From assembly GCA_035259345.1 (NCBI GenBank), contig DATFWK010000250.1, positions 1 through 6,489 on the forward strand: a DNA stretch of 6,489 bases, written 5' to 3'. The first letter of the stretch is position 1. Every line of letters begins with the position of its first letter. The notes under the pieces were generated by a model. That model worked only from the letters and a program-made list of their open reading frames with translations. It was not told the DNA's origin and ran no database searches. Source of the stretch: DATFWK01 sp035259345. GTDB lineage: Bacteria; Actinomycetota; Thermoleophilia; Miltoncostaeales; Miltoncostaeaceae. The position numbers were made by a program, and so were the translations under genes. Shown here piece after piece: positions 1-4,333 of the stretch.

Positions 1-489
1 CGCCACGAGCGGGGCCAGCCCGATCGCGCCGCCGAGCACGCCCATCGCCGTGCCGCGCTCGCGCCCGGGGAAGAGGTCCGTCGTGTACCCGTACGCCGTC
101 GGGGCCATGGCGGACGCGCCCACCGCCTGGACGATCCTGAACCCGATCAGCGAGCCCGCGCTCCAGGACAGGGCGCAGAGCACGGACCCGGCGCAGAGGA
201 TCGTGACGCCGGCCATGAACACGCGCCGGCGGCCGTAGAGGTCGCCGGCCCGCCCGGCGACCGGGAGCAGCGTGGCCTGCGTGACCAGGAAGCCGGTCAC
301 GACCCACCCCACCGAGGGCAGGTCGACGCCGAGGTCGGCGGCGATGTCCGGCAGCGCGATGTTCACGATGCTGATGTTCACCACCGACAGCCACATGCCG
401 CTCGCCACCACGGCGAGCGCGAGCCACCGGCGGTGACGGTGGCCGGCGATGTGCCGCCGGGCGGCCTCGACTCGCGCCCGAGGACTCAT
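1..489 (-). CDS. MFS transporter, DHA2 (EmrB/QacA-like) family, N-terminal part
   Basis: Probable proton-driven efflux permease of the inner membrane. The 163 visible residues start at ATG 489-487; the frame stays open to the left edge, so the C-terminal part is missing. A basic N-terminus (about 1-21) precedes TM1 (about 22-43). TM1 carries the DHA2 motif D1 region ending NIALP (43-47). Loop 2-3 has MFS motif A (G79-R-x-G-D83-L-Y-G-R-R-R89). TM4 holds motif B (R118-x-x-Q121-x-x-G124), and a Gly-rich TM5 stretch (147-163) is where motif C would begin. In this family motif D1 usually has Asp where this protein has Asn38. No Shine-Dalgarno lies upstream; a TACACT box 7 nt before the ATG suggests a leaderless mRNA. 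The gene is divergent from the 562-1137 gene. The substrate cannot be told; the MFS call is firm and the DHA2 assignment likely. Confidence 0.9.
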   Translation of the reverse strand, partial: MSPRARVEAARRHIAGHRHRRWLALAVVASGMWLSVVNISIVNIALPDIAADLGVDLPSVGWVVTGFLVTQATLLPVAGRAGDLYGRRRVFMAGVTILCAGSVLCALSWSAGSLIGFRIVQAVGASAMAPTAYGYTTDLFPGRERGTAMGVLGGAIGLAPLVA

Positions 490-496
490 CGGACGG

Positions 497-502
497 AGTG
501 TA
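497..502 (-). promoter_or_regulatory. Candidate -10 box (TACACT) of the MFS gene, leaderless arrangement
   Basis: On the minus strand TACACT matches TATAAT at 4 of 6 positions and ends 7 nt before the ATG at 489. This would place the transcription start at or next to the A of the ATG. There is no purine-rich ribosome site between them. No clear -35 element is visible in the GC-rich upstream sequence, so the call rests on spacing and on the matching arrangement of the divergent gene. Confidence 0.45.
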
Positions 503-548
503 GTTCGGCCGACCCGGCCGGCCGCCGCCGGACGGGCGCGCACGGCGC

Positions 549-554
549 TACCGT
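549..554 (+). promoter_or_regulatory. Candidate -10 box (TACCGT) of the four-helix membrane protein gene
   Basis: TACCGT fits only the TANNNT core of a -10 element. It lies exactly 7 nt before ATG 562, the same geometry as the divergent MFS gene. With no Shine-Dalgarno before the ATG, a leaderless transcript is the simplest reading. No -35 element is recognised. Confidence 0.35.
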
Positions 555-561
555 TCGTCCC

Positions 562-1137
562 ATGCCGGCGGACGACGAGAAGCTCTGGGGGTACGTCAGC
601 CTGGTCCGGCTCTGGTCCTGGTCGCTGATCGGGGTGGCGGGTGGGCTGCTCGTGGTCTCGGCGCTGATGCAGGCGAGCTCGTCCGACGGCCTGACCTGGC
701 AGTGGCTGGTCGTGGCGGTCGGCGTCAGCGCGCTCACCGGTGCGCTGGGCTATCCGCTGCTCCGCGGCTGGCTCGCCCGCAGCGCCCCCTCCCGCTACCT
801 GGAGCGGGCGACGCCCATGAAGGGACCGCGGCGGCTCGAGGCGACCACGGCAGACTGGCGGCGCTGGACGATCACGACGATCGTCGTGCTGCTCGGACTC
901 GGCGCCGCGATGCTGGTGTTCCTGGTGGGCGTGCTTCGCAACTCCGGCCCGGACGGGATCGCCGAGGGCGTGGTGGTCGGCCTGTTGATCGCCTGGGGGC
1001 TCGCGACGCTCCACGACGCGGGGCGCATCGAGCGCGCCGAGATCGACGAGGGGCGGCGCTACTACGCCGCCTGCCGGCGTCCCACCGGCGTCGGCAACCG
1101 GCTGGTGTGGGTGGCGCGGGAGGTCGCCTCACCGTAG
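562..1137 (+). CDS. Four-helix integral membrane protein of unknown function
   Basis: I do not recognise this 191-residue protein. Four hydrophobic segments are visible: about 17-37, 47-66, 103-124 and 133-151. An acidic, charged N-terminus (MPADDEK) precedes them. A basic loop (about 68-102, with several Arg and Lys) separates the two helix pairs and should be cytoplasmic by the positive-inside rule. A charged C-terminal tail (152-191, rich in Arg and Glu) is also probably cytoplasmic. The frame is open back to position 433, but the upstream stretch is Arg/Pro/Gly-rich, overlaps the divergent MFS gene and does not look like protein. ATG 562, with a -10-like box 7 nt upstream, is therefore preferred. 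It is divergent from the exporter; the trxB operon downstream has its own promoter, so no functional link is implied. Confidence 0.72.
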   Translation: MPADDEKLWGYVSLVRLWSWSLIGVAGGLLVVSALMQASSSDGLTWQWLVVAVGVSALTGALGYPLLRGWLARSAPSRYLERATPMKGPRRLEATTADWRRWTITTIVVLLGLGAAMLVFLVGVLRNSGPDGIAEGVVVGLLIAWGLATLHDAGRIERAEIDEGRRYYAACRRPTGVGNRLVWVAREVASP

Positions 1138-1144
1138 CCCGGGG

Positions 1145-1173
1145 TTGCCCCGCCGGACGGCTGGTAGTATACC
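1145..1173 (+). promoter_or_regulatory. Candidate promoter of the trxB-trxA-fmdB-csoR operon
   Basis: TTGCCC (1145-1150) and TATACC (1168-1173) each match the -35 and -10 consensus at 4 of 6 positions and are 17 bp apart. Transcription would begin near 1180, leaving a leader of about 30 nt that contains the trxB ribosome site. An alternative -10 is TATATT at 1182-1187 (5 of 6), which has no good -35. In either case the -10 lies within or overlaps the 1168-1185 inverted repeat, so a protein bound there should block RNA polymerase. Confidence 0.45.
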
Positions 1174-1185
1174 CACCAGGGTATA
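1168..1185. promoter_or_regulatory. Inverted-repeat operator, probable CsoR-family binding site
   Basis: TATACCC-ACCA-GGGTATA is a perfect 7-bp inverted repeat with a 4-nt spacer, an AT-flanked dyad that stands out in GC-rich DNA. Operators of CsoR/CstR/RcnR-type repressors are typically short dyads with TA-CCC and GGG-TA half-sites; this is from general knowledge of the family. The dyad sits over the likely -10 element of trxB, and the same operon ends with a CsoR-family gene at 2769, so autoregulation is the natural inference. I saw no second copy of the full dyad in the window. Confidence 0.65.
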
Positions 1186-1201
1186 TTTCCCTTCGAACCG
1201 C

Positions 1202-1207
1202 GAGGAG
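1202..1207 (+). promoter_or_regulatory. Ribosome binding site deciding the trxB start (GTG 1211)
   Basis: GAGGAG lies 3 nt before GTG 1211, with its GAGG core 5 nt away. It selects GTG 1211 over the in-frame TTG at 1145, which would place the operator inside the coding region and add 22 residues ahead of the FAD-binding start typical of the family. Confidence 0.6.
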
Positions 1208-1210
1208 CCC

Positions 1211-2182
1211 GTGCCACCCAAGACGCGGAAGGTCATCATCATCGGCAGCGGCCCGGCGGGCCTCACGGCAGCCGTGTATGCGGCCCGCGCCAACCTCGAG
1301 CCGCTCATGTTCGAGGGCTACGGCTGGGGCGGCCAGCTGATGCTCACCACGGAGGTCGAGAACTATCCCGGCTTCCCGATGGGCGTGATGGGGCCGGAGC
1401 TGATGCAGGCCTTCCGTGACCAGGCGGAGCGGTTCGGCACGGAGATCGTGCCTGCCGACGTCACTCGGGTGGACCTGTCCTCGCGGCCCTTTGGCGTCTG
1501 GGTGGACGACGAGGAGTATCGCGCCGAGGCGATCGTCATCTCGACCGGCGCATCCGCGCGCTGGCTCGGGCTCGAGTCCGAGACGTCGCTGCGCGGTCAC
1601 GGGGTCTCCTCGTGCGCGACCTGCGACGGCTTCTTCTTCCGCGACAAGCCGATGGTGGTCGTCGGCGGCGGCGACTCGGCGATGGAGGAGGCGCTCTACC
1701 TGGCGCGCATCGGGTCGAAGGTGACGATCGTCCACCGCCGCGACGCCTTCCGCGCCTCGAAGATCATGGTCGACCGCGCCCTCGCGAACGACCGCGTCCA
1801 CGTGCGATGGAACGCGGTGGTCGAGGAGGTCGTCGGCGACGGCCGCGTCGAGGGCGTCCGGGTGCGCGACGTGGTGACCGGCGAGACCGAGACGATCCCC
1901 GCGGCGGCGATGTTCGTGGCCATCGGCCACACGCCGAACACGGAGCTCTTCCGCGGCCAGCTGGAGCTCGACCCCGACGGCTACATCGTGGCCGACGGCA
2001 GCCGCACGAACGTCGAGGGCGTGTTCGTCGCCGGCGACGTGCAGGACCGCCAATACAAGCAGGCGGTCACGGCCGCCGGCAGCGGCTGCATCGCGGCGAT
2101 CGACGCCGAGCGATGGCTCGAGCTCGGGCAGGCCCTCGAGACCGACCAGGCCCGGACCGCGTCCGCGGCGACCGGGAACTGA
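1211..2182 (+). CDS. trxB: Thioredoxin-disulfide reductase (NADPH, FAD)
   Basis: Reduces oxidised thioredoxin with NADPH through FAD and a redox-active disulfide in the cytoplasm (EC 1.8.1.9). The 323 residues match the usual low-molecular-weight bacterial TrxB length. Visible in order: FAD-binding G12-S-G-P-A-G17; the GGQL and ENYPGFP region (40-56); STGA (111-114); the active-site disulfide C135-A-T-C138-D; the NADPH-binding GGGDSAMEE (152-160) followed by HRRDAFRAS (175-183), whose arginines suit NADPH preference; the AIGHTPN segment (237-243); and the closing FAD motif VFVAGDVQD (271-279) with the QAVTAAGSGC helix. All key residues are intact. First gene of a four-gene operon, 23 nt before trxA, its direct substrate. 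It is probably repressed through the 1168-1185 operator. Confidence 0.97.
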   Translation: MPPKTRKVIIIGSGPAGLTAAVYAARANLEPLMFEGYGWGGQLMLTTEVENYPGFPMGVMGPELMQAFRDQAERFGTEIVPADVTRVDLSSRPFGVWVDDEEYRAEAIVISTGASARWLGLESETSLRGHGVSSCATCDGFFFRDKPMVVVGGGDSAMEEALYLARIGSKVTIVHRRDAFRASKIMVDRALANDRVHVRWNAVVEEVVGDGRVEGVRVRDVVTGETETIPAAAMFVAIGHTPNTELFRGQLELDPDGYIVADGSRTNVEGVFVAGDVQDRQYKQAVTAAGSGCIAAIDAERWLELGQALETDQARTASAATGN

Positions 2183-2205
2183 CAACCAGCAGACAGGAGA
2201 ACCAC

Positions 2206-2532
2206 GTGGCGTCCACCAAGGTCGTCGAGATCACGACAGACAACTTCCAGGGGACGGTGCTCGACAGCGAGCATCCCGTCCTCGTCGACTTCTGGGCCGA
2301 GTGGTGTGGCCCGTGCCACATGATCGCCCCGATCATCGACGCGATCGCGGACGAGCGCGAGGACCTGATCGTCGGCAAGCTGGACGTCGACGCCCACCCG
2401 GCGATCGCGCAGCGCTACGGCATCACGGGCATCCCGTTCGTCGGCCTCTTCCGCGACGGGAACCTCGTCAAGAAGTCCGTCGGCGCGATGCCGCGGCCGG
2501 CGCTCGAGCGGGCGCTCGGGCTGGACGATTAG
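2206..2532 (+). CDS. trxA: Thioredoxin
   Basis: Small cytoplasmic dithiol reductant, 108 residues, the standard length for bacterial Trx1. The fold signature is clear: VLVDFWAEWCGPC (25-37) with active-site C34 and C37, a buried Asp in the VDFW strand, the KLDVDAHP strand (58-65), and cis-Pro77 in GITGIPF. The residue after the active site is His38, where Lys or Arg is more usual; this is a minor variation. GTG 2206 is chosen because AGGAG (2195-2199) lies 6 nt upstream. The gene is 23 nt after trxB, its reductase, and 9 nt before the FmdB gene, so it is surely co-transcribed. It should supply electrons to ribonucleotide reductase, peroxiredoxins or methionine sulfoxide reductases. Known thioredoxins also reduce persulfides, which matters if the operon's repressor senses sulfur species. 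Confidence 0.97.
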   Translation: MASTKVVEITTDNFQGTVLDSEHPVLVDFWAEWCGPCHMIAPIIDAIADEREDLIVGKLDVDAHPAIAQRYGITGIPFVGLFRDGNLVKKSVGAMPRPALERALGLDD

Positions 2533-2541
2533 GAGGCTCCG

Positions 2542-2766
2542 GTGCCGACCTACGACCTGGCCTGCGTGGCCTGCGAGCACGAGTTCGAGGCCTTCCGCCA
2601 GGGGTTCCTGCGCGACGAGGACCGCGTCTGCCCCGAGTGCGGCACCGACGAGGCACGCCAGCGCTTCACCGGCTTCGTGACGGCGCGGCCGAGCCGCCCG
2701 CCTGCGCCCGCTCGCGCCGCCGCCGGCGGCGGCTGCTGCGGCGGGTCCTGCGGCTGCGGAGGCTGA
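2542..2766 (+). CDS. FmdB-family zinc-ribbon protein with Cys-rich C-terminal tail
   Basis: A 74-residue protein starting MPTYDLACVAC, the hallmark opening of the FmdB (CxxC_CXXC_SSSS) putative regulatory domain. C8-x2-C11 and C30-x2-C33 form a zinc-ribbon knuckle pair. After a Pro/Ala/Arg linker (48-61) comes a Gly/Cys tail, GGGCCGGSCGCGG (62-74), with C65, C66, C70 and C72. Eight Cys in 74 residues is striking. The FmdB name comes from a proposed regulator of formamidase; the molecular role of most members is not known, so no function is assigned. GTG 2542 is set by GGAGG (2532-2536), which overlaps the trxA stop and is 5 nt upstream. Lying between trxA and the thiol-type repressor, it may bind a metal or be redox-active, possibly as a thioredoxin client; that is inference. 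Confidence 0.88.
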   Translation: MPTYDLACVACEHEFEAFRQGFLRDEDRVCPECGTDEARQRFTGFVTARPSRPPAPARAAAGGGCCGGSCGCGG

Positions 2767-2768
2767 CC

Positions 2769-3047
2769 GTGTCCACCGCCGCCCCGCCCTCCCGCGACCA
2801 GCTCATCGCCCGGCTGCGCCGGGCCGAGGGGCAGCTCCGCGGCGTCCAGCGCATGCTGGAGGAGGAGGCCGACTGCCAGAAGGTGCTCACCCAGCTCGCC
2901 GCGGTGAAGGCCGCGGTGGACCAGGTCGGGCTGCTCCTGATCACGGACCGCCTGCGCTCGTGCGTGGCCGCCGGCGAGGACGCGTGCGCGGACGACTTCG
3001 AGTCGGCCGTCGCCACCTTCCTGCGACACGCGACGCTCTCACACTGA
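2769..3047 (+). CDS. CsoR/CstR-family transcriptional repressor, probably thiol-sensing
   Basis: A 92-residue all-helical DUF156-type repressor. The family signature RLRRAEGQLRGVQRMLEE (15-32) is followed by the first conserved Cys, C36, then QLAAVKAAV (42-50). Family sensors bind DNA as tetramers and let go when metal, persulfide or aldehyde modifies the conserved positions. In copper CsoR the ligands are Cys, His, Cys at 36, 61 and 65 (M. tuberculosis numbering). Here the aligned residues are C36, Arg61 and C65, so the copper His is missing. Two Cys without His is the pattern of CstR, the persulfide sensor. An extra Cys, C73, lies near the C-terminus. GTG 2769 follows GGAGG (2758-2762) by 6 nt and the fmdB stop by 2 nt. 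The likely target is the 1168-1185 operator before trxB. The family is secure; persulfide rather than other thiol sensing is inferred. Confidence 0.92.
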   Translation: MSTAAPPSRDQLIARLRRAEGQLRGVQRMLEEEADCQKVLTQLAAVKAAVDQVGLLLITDRLRSCVAAGEDACADDFESAVATFLRHATLSH

Positions 3048-3767
3048 CGCCGCGGGGCGACGGCCGAGCGCCTCGGCCGCGGCGTCCGGCAGCTCCAGCA
3101 GGCTCGCGATGCGCGTGAACGGCGCGCTCGGGTGCCGATCGCAGCGGTCGAGCAGCACCGCGTGGACGCCCGCGCCGACCGCACCCGCGCAGTCCGCCGA
3201 GGGGGAGTCGCCGCAGTGGACCGCGCGCCCCGGCTCGACGCCGAGCGCGCCGAGGGCGTGGGCGAAGATCGCCGGGTCCGGCTTCGACGCCCCGACCGCC
3301 GCGCTCGCGGCAACGACCCCGAAGCGGCCGGCCACGCCGAGGTCCGCGAGCACGTGCGGCAGCGAGCAGTCCCAGTTGCTGACCACGCCCAGCCGGTGGC
3401 CGGCGGCCGCCAGCGCGCGCGTGGCCTCCTCGGCGTCCGGGGTGAGGACGAACCGCAGGCAGTCGACGAGGATCTCGGCGAGCCTCCCGAGCGGGGGATG
3501 GGCGCCGCCCAGCCGCGCGGCCAGCACCGCGGCGCAGTCGCGGCGCAGGCAGGCGAGGCTCTCCCGGTCCGCGCCTTCGTCGTGGTGGGCGCGGTAGTAG
3601 GCGATCTCGTCGGCCAGCGCCGCCGCGACCGTCGCCTCGTCGTGCTCGTGGCCCTCGGCCGCCAGGGCGGCGCAGAGGCGCGGGACCGGCGGGAGGAGCT
3701 CGACGAGGGTCCCGTACGCGTCGAGCAGTACCGCGGTCGGATGCCCGTCGGCCGGCACGGGGGCCAT
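3039..3767 (-). CDS. HAD-superfamily hydrolase (haloacid dehalogenase-like)
   Basis: A 242-residue cytoplasmic HAD enzyme with a Rossmann core and a helical cap. Motif I is LLDAYGTL (14-21) with nucleophile D16. Tyr18 replaces the second Asp used as general acid by most HAD phosphatases. The helical cap lies about 25-110. Motif II is VVSN (128-131), motif III ASKPDP with K162, and motif IV HCGDSPSAD with D187 and D192. DxY in motif I is characteristic of L-2-haloacid dehalogenases but also occurs in uncharacterised HADs, so the substrate is open. ATG 3767 is chosen because the frame upstream is Arg/Pro-rich and non-protein-like, with no better start nearby; no Shine-Dalgarno is close. The gene is convergent with the repressor, overlapping it by 9 bp (both stops in TCACACTGA), and divergent from the 3869 gene. 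Confidence 0.9.
   Translation of the reverse strand: MAPVPADGHPTAVLLDAYGTLVELLPPVPRLCAALAAEGHEHDEATVAAALADEIAYYRAHHDEGADRESLACLRRDCAAVLAARLGGAHPPLGRLAEILVDCLRFVLTPDAEEATRALAAAGHRLGVVSNWDCSLPHVLADLGVAGRFGVVAASAAVGASKPDPAIFAHALGALGVEPGRAVHCGDSPSADCAGAVGAGVHAVLLDRCDRHPSAPFTRIASLLELPDAAAEALGRRPAASV
3046..3086. terminator. GC-rich hairpin at the convergent gene junction, possible bidirectional terminator
   Basis: GACGCCGCGG (3046-3055) pairs perfectly with CCGCGGCGTC (3077-3086), a 10-bp stem. Inside it CGGCCGAG (3061-3068) can pair with CTCGGCCG (3072-3079) around a CGC loop, so two partly exclusive hairpins are possible. The structure begins on the last bases of the repressor stop codon and lies in the final codons of the HAD gene. 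No T-run follows on either strand, so it would be a U-less terminator of the kind proposed in actinobacteria, or simply an mRNA-stabilising structure. Confidence 0.4.
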
Positions 3768-3830
3768 GATCGCGATGCGCGCCGGGCGCTGGCAAGGCCT
3801 CCGCGATTCGGGCCGGCAGCGCTCCGCGGC

Positions 3831-3836
3831 TATAAT
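3831..3836 (+). promoter_or_regulatory. Consensus -10 box (TATAAT) of the membrane protein-PBP operon
   Basis: TATAAT is a perfect -10 hexamer in otherwise GC-rich DNA. No convincing -35 is seen: TTCGGG at 3807-3812, 18 bp upstream, matches only the first two bases. Transcription should start near 3843, giving a leader of about 26 nt to GTG 3869. The same AT-rich patch reads TATAGC on the minus strand (4 of 6), so it might also serve the divergent HAD gene. Confidence 0.6.
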
Positions 3837-3843
3837 CTCGCCC

Positions 3844-3853
3844 GCCTGCAGGC
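3844..3853. repeat. 10-bp palindrome at the predicted transcription start
   Basis: GCCTGCAGGC is a perfect 10-bp palindrome that begins 7 nt after the TATAAT box, at the expected +1. It could be a small operator, but a palindrome this short can arise by chance in GC-rich DNA. Confidence 0.25.
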
Positions 3854-3858
3854 TCGAT

Positions 3859-3865
3859 GGAGGGG
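3859..3865 (+). promoter_or_regulatory. Ribosome binding site deciding the start of the 3869 gene
   Basis: GGAGGGG lies just downstream of ATG 3857, so that ATG cannot use it and has no site of its own. The GGAGG core is 5 nt before GTG 3869 and 11 nt before GTG 3875. This favours GTG 3869, with 3875 as second choice. Confidence 0.5.
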
Positions 3866-3868
3866 TGC

Positions 3869-4333
3869 GTGCACGTGACGCGCCGGCAGCTCGGCCTGGT
3901 GCTCGCCGTGGTCGGGATCCCGGTGCTCGTGTGGGGCCCATCGATCGCGGCCCGGCACTACGCCTCCAGCGCCCAATCGACCGACTACCTGGCACGTCCG
4001 GACAAGGGGTGGCACTTCCTCTATGACGCCGTTCGTCTGTCGCGCGGGGCGAAGCTCGGGTCGGGCGACCGGGCCCTGGGCACGGCGCGCCGTATCTGGC
4101 GACACACCGACTCCGTCGAGCTCGTCTACCTCGACGGGCCGGTGACGATCCCGGTGCCGCCCGGCGGGCTCGCGGCCCCTGAGCGCCTGCGCACGCTGCG
4201 CGCGCGCTCGCCGCTGGTCTGGTTCGTCCACGGCCGGGTGCGCGGGCACGCGCCGCAGGTGATCGGCCTGCTCGACTACCACTCCGGGCGCACCGCCTGG
4301 GACCTCCGCCGCGTCGCGGGGACGGGCACGTGA
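3869..4333 (+). CDS. Single-pass membrane-anchored protein of unknown function, upstream of PBP1A
   Basis: I do not recognise this 154-residue protein. A short basic N-terminus (MHVTRRQ) leads into one hydrophobic segment (about 7-24, LGLVLAVVGIPVLVW), which reads as a signal anchor. The remaining 130 or so residues would lie outside the membrane. That part mixes beta-prone stretches (about 87-98, VELVYLDGPVTI, and 120-129, LVWFVHGRVR) with a closing segment of acidic, basic and aromatic residues (131-148). There is no Cys in the mature part and no lipobox. The start is placed at GTG 3869 by its ribosome site; ATG 3857 would add 4 residues and GTG 3875 would remove 2. Its stop overlaps the PBP start in GTGA (4330-4333), which implies translational coupling and suggests a job in cell-wall synthesis, such as a PBP partner. 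That link is inference from position only. Confidence 0.75.
   Translation: MHVTRRQLGLVLAVVGIPVLVWGPSIAARHYASSAQSTDYLARPDKGWHFLYDAVRLSRGAKLGSGDRALGTARRIWRHTDSVELVYLDGPVTIPVPPGGLAAPERLRTLRARSPLVWFVHGRVRGHAPQVIGLLDYHSGRTAWDLRRVAGTGT

Noticed and set aside
50..238. Small plus-strand frame of 62 codons
   Set aside because: It is antisense to the MFS gene, whose TM segments and motifs A and B read clearly on the minus strand.
433..561. N-terminal extension of the 562 membrane protein
   Set aside because: The 43 extra residues are Arg/Pro/Gly-rich, overlap the divergent MFS gene and lack a ribosome site. ATG 562 has a -10-like box at leaderless distance.
1140..1152. CGGGG-TTG-CCCCG hairpin after the 562 gene as a terminator
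   Set aside because: The stem is only 5 bp with no T-run, and the sequence overlaps the possible -35 of the trxB promoter. Chance is likely in GC-rich DNA.
1145..1210. TTG 1145 as the start of trxB
   Set aside because: It would add 22 residues not expected in the family and place the promoter and operator inside the gene. GTG 1211 has a GAGGAG site.
872..2185. 437-codon open frame on the minus strand
   Set aside because: It is antisense to trxB and part of the 562-1137 gene, with low-complexity Arg/Ala/Asp/Val composition, and it runs across the trxB promoter region. A shadow frame.
1612..2205. N-terminal extension of trxA within the trxB gene
   Set aside because: The frame is open, but the extension is Arg/Gly/Pro-rich out-of-frame trxB sequence. 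Thioredoxin homology begins just after GTG 2206, which has a good ribosome site.
3109..3878. Plus-strand frames opposite the HAD gene
   Set aside because: They are antisense to a protein with all four HAD motifs, with Arg/Ala-rich composition and no domain.
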